A stretch of 64,000 nt of DNA from Massilia aquatica (GCF_011682045.1 NZ_VVIW01000025.1:26758-90757), one strand, 5' to 3'; counted from the first letter of the stretch, positions 1-11,410 are shown. Notes: generated by a model from the sequence alone, not told the origin. Translations and numbers: made by a program.

Positions 1-1989
1 CTGCTTGCCAGCGCGATCCTGTCCGCCCTGAACTATGCCAACGCGCAAGCCGCTAGCGCTGCTGCCGGCGCCGCCGCCGATGCAGTTGTGCCCAAGGTAA
101 TCGTCACCGCCAATCCGTTCGGCAAGTCCGAAGGCGACCAGATTCTTACGCCCACCAAGATCCTGGCGGGCGATGAGCTGCGCGACAAGCTCGGCGGCTC
201 GCTGGGCGAAACGCTCTCGAACGAACTGGGCGTGTCGGCCTCCGGCTTCGGCGCCGGCGCCTCGCGTCCGATCATCCGCGGCCTGGAAGGCTCGCGCGTC
301 AAGATGCTGGAAAACGGCATGGCCGTGGCCGACGTCTCCGGCCTGTCCAACGACCATGCGGTCTCGGCCGACGGTGCGGTGGCGCGCCAGATCGAAATCC
401 TGCGCGGCCCGGCCGCCTTGCTGTACGGCTCGGGCGCCATCGGCGGCCTGGTCAACGTGGTCAACGAGCGCATCCCGACCGCGCTCGAAGACAAGCCGGC
501 CGGCCAGCTGGAAACCCGCTACGGCACGGTCGACAAGGGCCGCAGCGCCTCCGGTTCGCTCGATGGCGCGGTCGGCAACATCGGCCTGCATATCGACGGC
601 AACATCCGCCGCTCGGACGACTATAAGATTCCCGACAGCCGCGTGCTGAACGACCCGTCGTCGAGCTCGGGCCGTCTGCCGCAATCGTTCACGCGCCAGG
701 ATACGCTGGGCGCCGGCGCCTCGCTCATCGGCGACTGGGGTCATGCCGGGGTGTCGGTGTCGTCGCTGAATAACCGCTACGGCATCCCCACCCTGGAAGG
801 CTCGCAGATCGACCAGTCGCAGATGCGCTACGATCTCGATACCTTGTTGAACAAGCCGTTCGCCGGGGTCGAGACCATCAAGTTCAAGCTCGGCTACACC
901 GATTACGAGCACGCCGAACTCGACGACGAGAACAAGGCCGAAGTCACTTTCGCCAACCGCGCCCTCGAAACCCGCGCCGAGCTGACCCATGCGCCGCTGG
1001 CCGGCTGGCATGGCACGGTCGGCATGCAGACCGAAAACGCCCACTTCAGCGCGCTCAGCGGCGAAGGCGGCCCGGACACGGTGCCGGTCACCCATTCCAC
1101 CTCGAACGCATTGTTCGTGGTGGAGGAACGCGACTTTGGCCCGGTGCGCGTGAACGCCGGCGCGCGCCTGGAATCGGTCAAGCGCAGGCCGCTCGGCAAC
1201 GTCGAGCGCAAGTTCGACCTTGGTTCCTACTCGGCCGGCGCCCAGTGGCCGTTCACGCCCGGCTACAGCATGGGCGCGACGGTGTCGGTGGCGCAGCGCG
1301 CCCCGGCCACCGAAGAACTGTACTCGGGCGGTCCGCACGACGCCACTGCAACCTTTGATATCGGCAATGCCGACTTCAAGAAGGAAACCTCGCGCAACAT
1401 CGAGCTGTCGCTGCAAAAAGTCAGCGGCCTGGTGCGCTGGAAGGCCAATGTGTTCCAGAACAAGGTCAAGGACTTCATCTACGGCAATATCAACGGCACC
1501 TTGGTCGATGAAGAAGGCAATCCGGGCGAGGAGCTGTTGCAGCGCATCTACCAGCAAGCCGACGCCAGCATCCGCGGCGCCGAAGCCGAAGTGACCTACA
1601 ACCAGCACGGCGAAGGCCTGTCCCTGCGCGGCTTTGCCGACACCTCGCGCGGCAAGCTCGATCAGGGCGGCAGCCTGCCGCTGCAGCCGGCCACCCGCAT
1701 CGGCGTTGACACCGGCTACCGCAGCGGCCCGCTGCGCGCCGGCCTGTCGGTGGTGCGCGCCCAAACCCAGGACCGGCTCGCCAGTTTCGAGCAGAACGCA
1801 ACCCCGGCTTACACCCAGGTCAGCGCCAACGTGGCCTACACTCAGCGCATGGGCTCGTTTGACCTGACCTGGTTCATGATCGCGCGCAATCTTTTGAACG
1901 AGGATATCCGCCTGTCGACCTCGGTACTTAAAGATGTTTCGCCACTGCCCGGCCGAAATTTCCTGTTCGGCGTTCGCACCAAGTTTTAA
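1..1989 (+). CDS. TonB-dependent outer-membrane receptor, ZnuD-like (5' end outside window)
   Basis: The reading frame is open from base 1. It begins inside a signal peptide (LLASAILSALNYANAQA, then an Ala-rich stretch), so the true start lies upstream; the GTG at 88 is internal. The plug domain follows, with RPIIRGLEGSRVKMLENG, DVSGLSNDHAVS and EILRGPAALLYGSGAIGG, and then a long beta-barrel ending in a C-terminal Phe (RTKF), as outer-membrane proteins do. The DVSxLSxDHAV plug sequence is typical of the ZnuD-type branch, which imports zinc or iron complexes using TonB energy. The substrate cannot be read from sequence. A strong terminator follows. Confidence 0.85.
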   Translation: MLASAILSALNYANAQAASAAAGAAADAVVPKVIVTANPFGKSEGDQILTPTKILAGDELRDKLGGSLGETLSNELGVSASGFGAGASRPIIRGLEGSRVKMLENGMAVADVSGLSNDHAVSADGAVARQIEILRGPAALLYGSGAIGGLVNVVNERIPTALEDKPAGQLETRYGTVDKGRSASGSLDGAVGNIGLHIDGNIRRSDDYKIPDSRVLNDPSSSSGRLPQSFTRQDTLGAGASLIGDWGHAGVSVSSLNNRYGIPTLEGSQIDQSQMRYDLDTLLNKPFAGVETIKFKLGYTDYEHAELDDENKAEVTFANRALETRAELTHAPLAGWHGTVGMQTENAHFSALSGEGGPDTVPVTHSTSNALFVVEERDFGPVRVNAGARLESVKRRPLGNVERKFDLGSYSAGAQWPFTPGYSMGATVSVAQRAPATEELYSGGPHDATATFDIGNADFKKETSRNIELSLQKVSGLVRWKANVFQNKVKDFIYGNINGTLVDEEGNPGEELLQRIYQQADASIRGAEAEVTYNQHGEGLSLRGFADTSRGKLDQGGSLPLQPATRIGVDTGYRSGPLRAGLSVVRAQTQDRLASFEQNATPAYTQVSANVAYTQRMGSFDLTWFMIARNLLNEDIRLSTSVLKDVSPLPGRNFLFGVRTKF

Positions 1990-2029
1990 GCAAGCGCAAG
2001 CATAAATTTGTTTCAGGCCGAAACCAAAC

Positions 2030-2060
2030 CCCGCTGAGAGCGATCTCAGCGGGTTTTTTT
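2030..2060 (+). terminator. Rho-independent terminator after the TonB receptor
   Basis: Perfect 10-bp stem CCCGCTGAGA/TCTCAGCGGG with a GCGA tetraloop, followed directly by seven T. It lies 40 bases past the receptor stop. Confidence 0.93.
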
Positions 2061-2221
2061 CATGCCCCCTTAACGTGACAACCTGCTATGACGCTTGTGC
2101 CCAGTCAAACTCCGGCACTCTTGTTCTATTAAAATTTTAGCAATACTTCTCAGGTCGCTTGTTGCCTGTTGCAGCCCAATATTTCTGTAGTTTCAACGGC
2201 CTTGGCGCCGAAGGATGAAGC

Positions 2222-3610
2222 ATGGACCGCCAGAATACTATTCGCGAGAACTATCAAACCTACATGTGGTTCCGCCAGGCTGCGGAACGCGGCGATGCGT
2301 ACGCCCAGTTCAACCTGGGGCTGATGTACAAGAAAGATGGCGAATACGGGCGCGCGGTCGGCTGGCTGCGCAAGGCTGCCCAGCAGGGACTGGCGTTCGC
2401 CCAGAACCACCTTGGCTCCATGTACTACCACGGGCGCGGGGTTCCCGAGAACCATACCGAAGCGGCCGCCTGGTTCCGCCAGGCCGCCGAGCAGGGCGAC
2501 GCTTCGGCCCAGCAAAACCTGGGCCTGATGTTCCGCAAGGGGCGCGGCGTGGGGCCGTGCAACGAGCAGGCCATGACCTGGTTCTGCCGCGCCGCCGAAC
2601 AGGGCGTGGCCAGCGCCCAGACCCTGCTGGCCGAATGCTATCTGGCGGGGCAGGGCGCGCCGGTCAATTATCCGCTGGCCATGGCCTGGTTCCGCAAGGC
2701 GGCCATGCAGGGCGATTCCACGGCCCAGCTCAACCTGGGATTGATGTACAAGCACGGCCAGGGCGTCGAGAGCGACGACGAACAGGCGCTGTGCTGGTTC
2801 CGCCAGGCCGCCGCGCAAGGCAACGCCATGGCCCAGCGCCAGCTGGGCGTGGCCTACGCCGATGGGCTGGGCGTGCGCGCCGATCCCTTGCGCGCGGTGG
2901 CCTGGCTGCAGCGCGCCGCCGAGCAGGGCGACAAGGATGCCCAGTTCAGCCTGGGCGTGATGCTGGCCAACGGCCAGGGCATCGAGCGCGACGAGGCGCG
3001 CGCGCTGCAGTGGTATGCGCGCGCGGCCGAGCAGCGCCATGTACTGGCCCAGTACAACCTGGGCAGCATGTACGCGAACGGACGCGGCACCCCGCGCGAC
3101 GAAGTCCGCGCCCTCGAATGGTACCGCCGCGCGGCCGAGCAGGGCGCGGCCATCGCCCAGTTCAACCTGGGGGTCATCTACGCCAGCGGCCAGGGCGTGC
3201 CGCGCGACGATGTCCAGGCCGTGCACTGGTACCGCAGCGCCGCCGAGCAGGGCGAGGCCAGCGCCCAGAACAACCTGGGCGTGATGTACGCCAACGGCCA
3301 GGGCGTGCCGCAAGACGACGCCATGGCCGTCTGCTGGTACCGCCAGGCGGCCGAGCAGGGCCATGCGCTGGCCCAGTACAACCTGGGCGGCATGTACAAC
3401 AGCGGGCGCGGGGTCGAACGCGACGCCGTGCGCTCCTACATGTGGATGCTGCTGGCGGCCGAGGCCGGCGACGAGACGGCCAACGCCAACAAGAGCATCG
3501 TGGCGCGCCGCCTGACCCCCGCCCAGATCGGCGCGGCGGTGGACCAGTCGCAGCAGTGGCGCATGGCCCACGCCGCCGGGTCCGGCAAGGGGCCGGGCGT
3601 CATGCACTAG
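2222..3610 (+). CDS. Sel1-like repeat (SLR/TPR-like) protein
   Basis: 462 residues made almost entirely of about eleven 36-residue Sel1 repeats of the form AQxNLGxMYxxGxGVxxD..A..WYRxAAEQG; the first is shortened and the last runs into a degenerate tail (residues about 415-462). Sel1 repeats stack into alpha-solenoids and act as protein-protein scaffolds. No signal peptide or membrane segment is visible, so the protein is probably cytosolic. An AAGGA ribosome site at 2211 supports the ATG at 2222. The partner is unknown; the gene stands alone between two unrelated units. Confidence 0.85.
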   Translation: MDRQNTIRENYQTYMWFRQAAERGDAYAQFNLGLMYKKDGEYGRAVGWLRKAAQQGLAFAQNHLGSMYYHGRGVPENHTEAAAWFRQAAEQGDASAQQNLGLMFRKGRGVGPCNEQAMTWFCRAAEQGVASAQTLLAECYLAGQGAPVNYPLAMAWFRKAAMQGDSTAQLNLGLMYKHGQGVESDDEQALCWFRQAAAQGNAMAQRQLGVAYADGLGVRADPLRAVAWLQRAAEQGDKDAQFSLGVMLANGQGIERDEARALQWYARAAEQRHVLAQYNLGSMYANGRGTPRDEVRALEWYRRAAEQGAAIAQFNLGVIYASGQGVPRDDVQAVHWYRSAAEQGEASAQNNLGVMYANGQGVPQDDAMAVCWYRQAAEQGHALAQYNLGGMYNSGRGVERDAVRSYMWMLLAAEAGDETANANKSIVARRLTPAQIGAAVDQSQQWRMAHAAGSGKGPGVMH

Positions 3611-3687
3611 CCGGCGCGTCTGTTCATTTTATTAACGCCGCACCACCGCGCCGCAGGCATGTCGTTCCCAGGCGCGCCAACTCGTTT

Positions 3688-3725
3688 GAAAGTTCTGTTC
3701 GGAACTTTCTTCCAGACGCTACAAT
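3688..3725 (+). promoter_or_regulatory. Perfect inverted repeat (candidate operator) with a nearby -10 element
   Basis: GAAAGTTC-TGTTCG-GAACTTTC at 3688-3709 has perfect 8-bp arms. It is followed at 3720-3725 by TACAAT, a reasonable -10 box; the -35 region would fall inside the palindrome. It sits about 85 bases upstream of the cupredoxin-like gene at 3795. There is no T-run, so it is more likely an operator than a terminator for the Sel1 gene. No cognate regulator can be named. Confidence 0.4.
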
Positions 3726-3794
3726 AGGTCAGCCAACAGGCCGCACCTGCCTCGCCCACCGGGCGGGATTATCGTCCACCCTGGAATCGCGCCC

Positions 3795-4421
3795 ATGAAC
3801 GCCTTATTCTGTTCGATCACCCTGGCCGCATTGTCGCTGGCCAGCAGTGCCGCCGGCGCCGCCGCCATCGCGGTGCAGGTCACCGACAACAGCGGCAAGC
3901 CGCTGGCCGACGTGGTCGTGAGCGCCGCGCCGGACGGCAGCGCGGCCGTGCCGCAAACCCTGAAAGCGGCCGAGATCGAACAGCGCGGCCTCAAGTTCCT
4001 GCCGCTGGTGAGCGTGATCCAGACCGGCAGCAAGATCTCGTTCCCGAACTTCGACAAGGTCAAGCACCACATCTATTCCTTCTCGCCAGCCAAGAAATTC
4101 GACCAGAAACTGTATTCCGGCGTGGCGGCCGCGCCACAGGTGTTCGACAAGGCCGGCACGGTTGTGCTGGGCTGCAATATCCACGATGGCATGGTGGCCT
4201 ACATCAGGGTGGTCGAGACCCCGTTCTTCGCCAAGACCGACGCCGCCGGCGTGGCCCGCATCGAGCTGCCGGCGGCCGGTAAATACACGCTGTCGAGCTG
4301 GCATTTCAATATGGCCGGCGCCGCCGCCGAGCAGAGCCTGGCGGTCAAGGCCGAGGGCGCCACCGCGGCCAGCGTCAAACTGGCGCTGAAAGCGCCGGCA
4401 GCCGACGCCGCTGCGCCTTGA
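3795..4421 (+). CDS. Cupredoxin-like secreted protein (methylamine utilization-type annotation)
   Basis: 208 residues with a signal peptide (MNALFCSITLAALSLASSAAGAAA), a beta-sandwich of the plastocyanin or carboxypeptidase-regulatory type, and candidate type-1 copper ligands: His in KVKHHIY and Cys, His and Met in LGCNIHDGM. The family is often labelled methylamine utilization protein, although no mau genes occur here. It ends four bases before the GGDEF/EAL gene, so the two are probably co-transcribed. A role in periplasmic sensing or redox is inference. Confidence 0.7.
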   Translation: MNALFCSITLAALSLASSAAGAAAIAVQVTDNSGKPLADVVVSAAPDGSAAVPQTLKAAEIEQRGLKFLPLVSVIQTGSKISFPNFDKVKHHIYSFSPAKKFDQKLYSGVAAAPQVFDKAGTVVLGCNIHDGMVAYIRVVETPFFAKTDAAGVARIELPAAGKYTLSSWHFNMAGAAAEQSLAVKAEGATAASVKLALKAPAADAAAP

Positions 4422-4425
4422 CCGC

Positions 4426-6849
4426 ATGAAGTTGCGTTTCAACAGTCTTGAAGGGCGCATCGTCGGCCTGTTCCTGGTGCTGATCGTGGCCGTGCAGGCG
4501 ATCGGCCTGTTCGTGATCGAGCATGGCATTAACATCAACGCCCGCTCCAGCATCGCCACCGAACTGATCAACGGCGAAAAAGTCTTCCGCAAGCTGATGG
4601 AGCAAAACGCCCAGAAGCAGCGCTTCTCGGCCCAGGTGCTGGCGCGCGACACCGCTTTCGTGCAGGCCATCGGCAATGGCGACGAGGACGACCGCGCCAC
4701 CGTGGCCTCGGCGCTGGCCAACAGCGGACGGCGCGCGCGCGCCGACATGACCATGCTGATCGACGGCGAACGCCGGGTCACGGTCGAAACCGGGATCGTC
4801 AAGAACGGCTCGCTGGAAACGCTGGTCCTCGGCCTGTTGGACCGCGCCGAACAGCACGACGGCGCCAGCGCGGTGGCCATTGTCGACCAGCGCCCGGTGC
4901 AGGTGGTGGTCATGCCGGTCAAGGCGCCGATCACGATCGCCTGGGTGGTGATGGGCTTTGCGCTCGACCGCCAGCTGGTGCTCGACATGCGCGAACTGTC
5001 GCAGCTCGACGTAGCGATCTTCACGCGCCAGCAGGACGGGCCCTTCACGCCGTTCGAATCGACCCTGCCGCCGCTGGCCATGGCCGGCATTACGCGCGCG
5101 CTGCAAGCGCTGCCCGAGAACCAGGCGCGCCCGTTCGACCTGGATGTCGGCGGCATCCGCTACAGCGCGCGCCTGCTGCCGCTCGGCCTCGAAGGCGGAC
5201 GCCACGCCGACGTGCTGCTGGCGCGCTCGATCGACGACGCCACCGCCGAATACACGCGCCTGCAGCGCACCCTGATGATCCTCACCATCGTCGCCACCCT
5301 GGTCGCGTGCGGCGCGGCGGTGATTACCGCGATGCGCATCGCGCAGCCGCTGCGCCACCTGGCCGGCACCGCGCACCGCATGGAGCGCGGCGACTACGAT
5401 GGCCAGATCGACGTCGAACGCACCGATGAAATCGGGGCGCTGGCCAAGGCCTTTGCCGGCATGCGCGACTCGATCGCCAAACGCGAGCACGAAATCGGCC
5501 GCCTCGCATACTGGGATTCGCTCACCGACCTGCCCAACCGCGCCCAGTTCGTGCGCCTGCTGGGCGACGCCCTGAACGAGGCGCGCCAGCGCGAGCAGGT
5601 GGTGTTCGTGCTGATGATGGACCTGGACCGCTTCAAGCACGTCAACGACGTCATGGGCCACGCGTTCGGCGACGTCCTGCTGCAAAAAGTGGCCGAACGG
5701 CTGCGCGCGCTGCTGGCCGGGTTGCAGCCGAACGAGCATCCCCAGGCCCAGCTGGCGCGCCTGGGTGGCGACGAATTCGTGGTGCTGCTGCCGGCGTCCT
5801 CGATCGACCATGCGCACAAGGTGGCCGCCGCCATCCTGCGCGCGCTCGAAGCGCCGCTCTCGCTGGAAGACCAGACCGTCGACATCGGCGCCGGCCTCGG
5901 CATGGCGGCGTATCCGATCAATGGCGCCGATTCCGAGTCGCTGCTGTCGATGGCCGAAGTGGCGATGTACGCGGCCAAGCAGCGCAACGACGGCGCGGTG
6001 GCCTACGACGCGGCGATGGACAAGTCCAGCGCCAAGAGCCTGAGCCTGCTCACGGAACTGCGCAACGCCATCGAGCGCGACGAATTCCGCCTGCACGTGC
6101 AGCCCAAGATCCGGCTCGACACCGGCGAAGTGGTGGGGGTCGAGTCGCTGGTGCGCTGGGTCCATCCCGTACGCGGCAACGTGTTCCCGGACGAATTCAT
6201 CCCGTTCGCCGAGCAGACCGGCTTTATCCGCGTGCTCACGCGCTGGGTGCTGGACCAGTCGGCCGCGCTGTGCAGTGAACTGCAACGGCAGGGCATCTAC
6301 TTGAAAATCTCGGTCAACCTGTCCACCCGCGACCTGCTCGACCAGGACCTGCCGGCCAAGTTCAAGGAGATCCTCACGCGCCACCAGCTCGATGCCGGCG
6401 CGTTCTGCCTCGAGATCACCGAGAGCGCCATCATGGACGACCCGGTGCGCGCCCAGCAGACGCTGGAACGCCTGCACGCCATGGGCGTCGATTTGTCGAT
6501 CGACGATTTCGGCACCGGCTATTCCTCGCTGGCCTACCTCAAGCGGCTGCCGGTCGATGAGCTCAAGATCGACAAGTCCTTCGTGCTGAACATGGAAAAC
6601 GACATCGGCGACACCAAGATCGTGCGCTCGACCATCGACCTCGGTCACAATATGGGCTTGCGGGTGGTGGCCGAAGGGATCGAGAGCGAAGCGGTGTGGC
6701 GCCTGCTGGCCGCGCTGGGCTGCGACCAGGGCCAGGGCTATTTCATGAGCCGGCCGATCGCCGCCGACAAGCTGGTTGGCTGGATCGCCGGCTGGACTCC
6801 GCCCGCCAAATCGGCGCTGCCCTACACCGAGTCGGTTGGCTCGACCTGA
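4426..6849 (+). CDS. Membrane-bound GGDEF/EAL cyclic-di-GMP enzyme with HAMP domain
   Basis: 807 residues. An N-terminal membrane helix (about 12-31), a periplasmic sensor region (about 35-280), a second helix (about 283-307) and a HAMP domain precede the GGDEF domain, with intact GGDEF at 447-451 and no RxxD inhibitory site just upstream. The EAL domain follows: the signature is ESL (573-575) rather than EAL, but ExLxR and DDFGTGYSS are kept, so phosphodiesterase activity is plausible. It should make and/or break cyclic-di-GMP at the inner membrane. Tight spacing to the cupredoxin-like gene suggests the two form a sensor pair. Its 3' end overlaps the convergent gene at 6822 by 28 bases. Confidence 0.88.
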   Translation: MKLRFNSLEGRIVGLFLVLIVAVQAIGLFVIEHGININARSSIATELINGEKVFRKLMEQNAQKQRFSAQVLARDTAFVQAIGNGDEDDRATVASALANSGRRARADMTMLIDGERRVTVETGIVKNGSLETLVLGLLDRAEQHDGASAVAIVDQRPVQVVVMPVKAPITIAWVVMGFALDRQLVLDMRELSQLDVAIFTRQQDGPFTPFESTLPPLAMAGITRALQALPENQARPFDLDVGGIRYSARLLPLGLEGGRHADVLLARSIDDATAEYTRLQRTLMILTIVATLVACGAAVITAMRIAQPLRHLAGTAHRMERGDYDGQIDVERTDEIGALAKAFAGMRDSIAKREHEIGRLAYWDSLTDLPNRAQFVRLLGDALNEARQREQVVFVLMMDLDRFKHVNDVMGHAFGDVLLQKVAERLRALLAGLQPNEHPQAQLARLGGDEFVVLLPASSIDHAHKVAAAILRALEAPLSLEDQTVDIGAGLGMAAYPINGADSESLLSMAEVAMYAAKQRNDGAVAYDAAMDKSSAKSLSLLTELRNAIERDEFRLHVQPKIRLDTGEVVGVESLVRWVHPVRGNVFPDEFIPFAEQTGFIRVLTRWVLDQSAALCSELQRQGIYLKISVNLSTRDLLDQDLPAKFKEILTRHQLDAGAFCLEITESAIMDDPVRAQQTLERLHAMGVDLSIDDFGTGYSSLAYLKRLPVDELKIDKSFVLNMENDIGDTKIVRSTIDLGHNMGLRVVAEGIESEAVWRLLAALGCDQGQGYFMSRPIAADKLVGWIAGWTPPAKSALPYTESVGST

Positions 6850-7268
6850 GCCGGACTGCTGCGCCGCTCCCACAGGTGCAGCGCGCCATGGAAGAAAAAA
6901 TGAATGACGGCGATGAAAGCCAGCGCCAGGTTCCACAGAAAGATGCCGGTACCCGGATGGGCGTACTTGCCGTCGTCGAGTAGTGCAAGGGCCAGCAGCA
7001 GCCAGGCCGCCGCCAGGTAAAACAGGCGCACCACACGGCACCACCAGAACGCCGCCACGGCAAACACGGGCACGAAGAAATAGGCATTGAAGCGGTTCGA
7101 CAGCTGCCCTTCAAGGCTGCGCAGGGTGAGCCGCCACAAGGCCTCGTGCGGCGCGCCGGCCCAGTGCGACTCGACCGCGAGATACGTCACCGTCCACCAG
7201 GTCAGCAAGCAGCCGGCAAAAGCCAGTACGCAGTGCAGGGCGGTGCCGCCAAGGTGCATGGTTTTCAT
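6822..7268 (-). CDS. Small multi-pass membrane protein, paralogue of its upstream neighbour
   Basis: 148 residues from the ATG at 7268, which overlaps the stop of the gene at 7265 as ATGA; a longer upstream extension is Arg-rich and not protein-like. Hydrophobic segments are near 8-25, 60-80, 82-100 and 115-135. It shares blocks with the neighbour: HCxLAFxxCLLTWxTVTY at the N-terminus, PVFxVAxFxWxRVxRLxYLA mid-protein, and IHF...LxLWxRR at the end. I do not recognise the family. Its last 28 bases overlap the convergent GGDEF/EAL gene. Confidence 0.72.
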   Translation of the reverse strand: MKTMHLGGTALHCVLAFAGCLLTWWTVTYLAVESHWAGAPHEALWRLTLRSLEGQLSNRFNAYFFVPVFAVAAFWWCRVVRLFYLAAAWLLLALALLDDGKYAHPGTGIFLWNLALAFIAVIHFFFHGALHLWERRSSPAQVEPTDSV

Positions 7269-7705
7269 GGTTCGCGGCGCCGCCACAAGCGCAAGGTGCC
7301 AGCAATGACAAAATGAATGGCGGCGATGAAGCCCACCACCATATTGTGACCCAACACGGCGATACTGACGTTGTGGTCGTCGGCGCCGCCGAACAAAAGG
7401 GCGAGGAGCACCAATATCGTCAATGCCAGATAAACCAGCCTGGAGACGCGGCTCCACAAGAACAACGCGACCGTAAAAACCGGAATGAGAAAGATGTAGT
7501 AAAAGGGCTCGGCGAGTTGAACTTCGACGGCGCGCATCGCGAGCGACCAGATCGGCTCGGACCTCACGTCAGGCGCGTGGTGCGCGGTGTCGAAATACGT
7601 CACTGTATACCAGGTCAGCAGGCAGGCGACGAAGGCGAGCGCGCAGTGCATGACATAGTTGTCGAGGACGAAGCGCCGGGCAGCGCGCAGGGTTGTGTTG
7701 GTCAT
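7265..7705 (-). CDS. Small multi-pass membrane protein, paralogue of its downstream neighbour
   Basis: 146 residues. A short basic N-terminus (MTNTTLRAARRF) leads into MHCALAFVACLLTWYTVTY, then further membrane segments around 70-88, 90-108 and 120-138, ending with LRLWRRREP. It is clearly homologous to the next gene in the same operon, with which it shares a 4-bp ATGA overlap, so the two are probably made together and may form a heteromer. No catalytic motif is visible and the function is unknown. Confidence 0.72.
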   Translation of the reverse strand: MTNTTLRAARRFVLDNYVMHCALAFVACLLTWYTVTYFDTAHHAPDVRSEPIWSLAMRAVEVQLAEPFYYIFLIPVFTVALFLWSRVSRLVYLALTILVLLALLFGGADDHNVSIAVLGHNMVVGFIAAIHFVIAGTLRLWRRREP

Positions 7706-7876
7706 GGTGGCTCGGACGGTATTGTTGCGGCGGGCTGCGGCCTCATTCTAACCGATGCACCGGGCCAGTTCAAAAAGGCGATACCCGGTTTTCTGCCCGC
7801 CCGCCATCGCCAGCGCCCGCATTTCGCGCTATGATCTTTCCCGGCAAAGTTGCCCATATTACCAAGAGACAGAACC

Positions 7877-10051
<2,175 letters not shown>

Positions 10052-10062
10052 AGGTGCATGTC

Positions 10063-10100
10063 GCCCCCTCGCCAGCGGCTTGCGGTGAGGGGGCTTTGTT
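10063..10100. terminator. Hairpin terminator between convergent genes
   Basis: GCCCCCTCGCC at 10063 pairs with GGTGAGGGGGC at 10084 (one G-T pair), followed by TTTGTT on the plus strand. It probably ends the prolyl oligopeptidase transcript; the convergent gene stops at 10100. Confidence 0.75.
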
Positions 10101-10426
10101 CAAAAATCGCGCTTGATCGTATTGGTCCTGAACGAACCGCTGAGTCCTTCCACGCTGACCAGGGCATACACCTCATCCTGGCCCCAGTCTTCGTTCAACT
10201 GGCCGGCGGATACGATGTTCGACAGCGAAAAACTGCCATCGACGCCCACGCGCTCGATGCCGGTGCCGCCAATACTGAACAGCGTGTCATCGAACCACTC
10301 GTCGTCGCCGCGAATCCGCGCACCGACTTTCTTGTTAACCGAGTTATAAAATCCTTCGCCGTTGACCACCACCAGATAATTGCCTGGCTGGTTTTCTGCT
10401 GGAGAAATGAACAGTGTGACTTGCAT
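10100..10426 (-). CDS. Small beta-rich hypothetical protein
   Basis: 108 residues starting at MQVTLFISPAENQPGNY; an AGGAG ribosome site lies just upstream of this ATG, so the longer upstream start is rejected. The alternating hydrophobic pattern (NYLVVVNGEGFY, DTLFSIGGTGIERVGVDGSF, DEVYALVSVEG) points to an all-beta sandwich. There is no signal peptide, cysteine or catalytic motif. I do not recognise the family. It faces the prolyl oligopeptidase gene across a shared hairpin. Confidence 0.6.
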   Translation of the reverse strand: MQVTLFISPAENQPGNYLVVVNGEGFYNSVNKKVGARIRGDDEWFDDTLFSIGGTGIERVGVDGSFSLSNIVSAGQLNEDWGQDEVYALVSVEGLSGSFRTNTIKRDF

Positions 10427-10693
10427 GATGGTTCTCCTGGTGCCGGCCCCGTGTGGGCAGAACTCCAGTATTTGCGATCGAAAAAGAGCGGCTTGAAGGG
10501 AAAGCAAGCCTGCTGAGCGTCGCCTTTACGCTGGATCAATGCCGGTCAAGACAAGACCCTCGCAGGGCGGCTGAGGCGGCAAAGTATCGACAAGCGCTAC
10601 TCAAGATCCCGTCCGGCGGTACTTTTGGTCAAATTTTTCGCCATTGCCGCCGCGCACGTCAGAGTGAGGTCCTTTCCACCGTCAAGGACCGTC

Positions 10694-11410
10694 ATGCAGC
10701 TCACCCGCGCCCGACCCAACGTCGCCCTGTACCTCGCCGCCATCCTGACCGGCGCCATGCTGCTGGCCGGCCCCATCCTGCAACCGGACGGTTACCACGT
10801 GTTCGCCGACGGCCGCGCCATGTCCGGCCTGGCCAACGCGGCCGATGTGCTGTCGAACCTCGGCTTCCTGCTCATCGGCCTGTACGGCCTGCTGCACGTG
10901 CGGCCATCGCGCCCGGCCCACCTCATGTTTTTCGTCGCGATCCTGATGACCGCCTTCGGCTCGTCCTGGTACCACCTGGCGCCGGACGACACGCGCCTGA
11001 TCTGGGACCGGCTGCCGATCGCGCTGGCCTGCGTGTCGCTGCTGGCGGCAAGCCTGCACGACGCCTGCCCCGCGCGCTTCGCGCCATTGCCGACCCTGGC
11101 CGCCCTGTGCGCGCTGGGCGTGGCCAGCGTCTTCTGGTGGTACGCCACCGGCAACCTCGGCCCCTACCTGCTGCTGCAACTGGCGCCGCTGGTGCTGATC
11201 CCGGTGCTGCAATGGCAGAGCGGTGCAGCGCTGGCGCAGCGGCGCGCCTTGGGCATCGCGATCGGCCTGTATGTGATGGCCAAGCTGTGCGAACTGGCCG
11301 ACGGTGCTATTCTGGGCGCGATCCACGCCATCAGCGGACACACGCTCAAGCACGTGTTTGCCACGCTGGCCGCGCTGGTGCTGGCCCGCATGATCGCCAG
11401 GATGCGCTGA
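10694..11410 (+). CDS. CREST-superfamily (alkaline ceramidase-like) membrane hydrolase
   Basis: 238 residues, about seven membrane segments, started at the ATG at 10694 (AAGGA at 10684). The CREST pattern is present: Ser and His in SSWYHLAPDD, Asp in RLIWDRLPIA, and HxxxH in SGHTLKHVFA near the end. These residues coordinate zinc in alkaline ceramidases, PAQR receptors and related intramembrane amidases. An amidase acting on a lipid or membrane substrate is therefore likely, but the substrate is not inferable. It is probably a monocistronic inner-membrane protein. Confidence 0.72.
   Translation: MQLTRARPNVALYLAAILTGAMLLAGPILQPDGYHVFADGRAMSGLANAADVLSNLGFLLIGLYGLLHVRPSRPAHLMFFVAILMTAFGSSWYHLAPDDTRLIWDRLPIALACVSLLAASLHDACPARFAPLPTLAALCALGVASVFWWYATGNLGPYLLLQLAPLVLIPVLQWQSGAALAQRRALGIAIGLYVMAKLCELADGAILGAIHAISGHTLKHVFATLAALVLARMIARMR

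Noticed and set aside
2150..3607. Long minus-strand open frame opposite the Sel1-repeat gene, with its own repeat pattern
   Set aside because: It mirrors the 36-residue repeats of the plus strand; there is no ribosome site and the plus-strand protein matches a known family.
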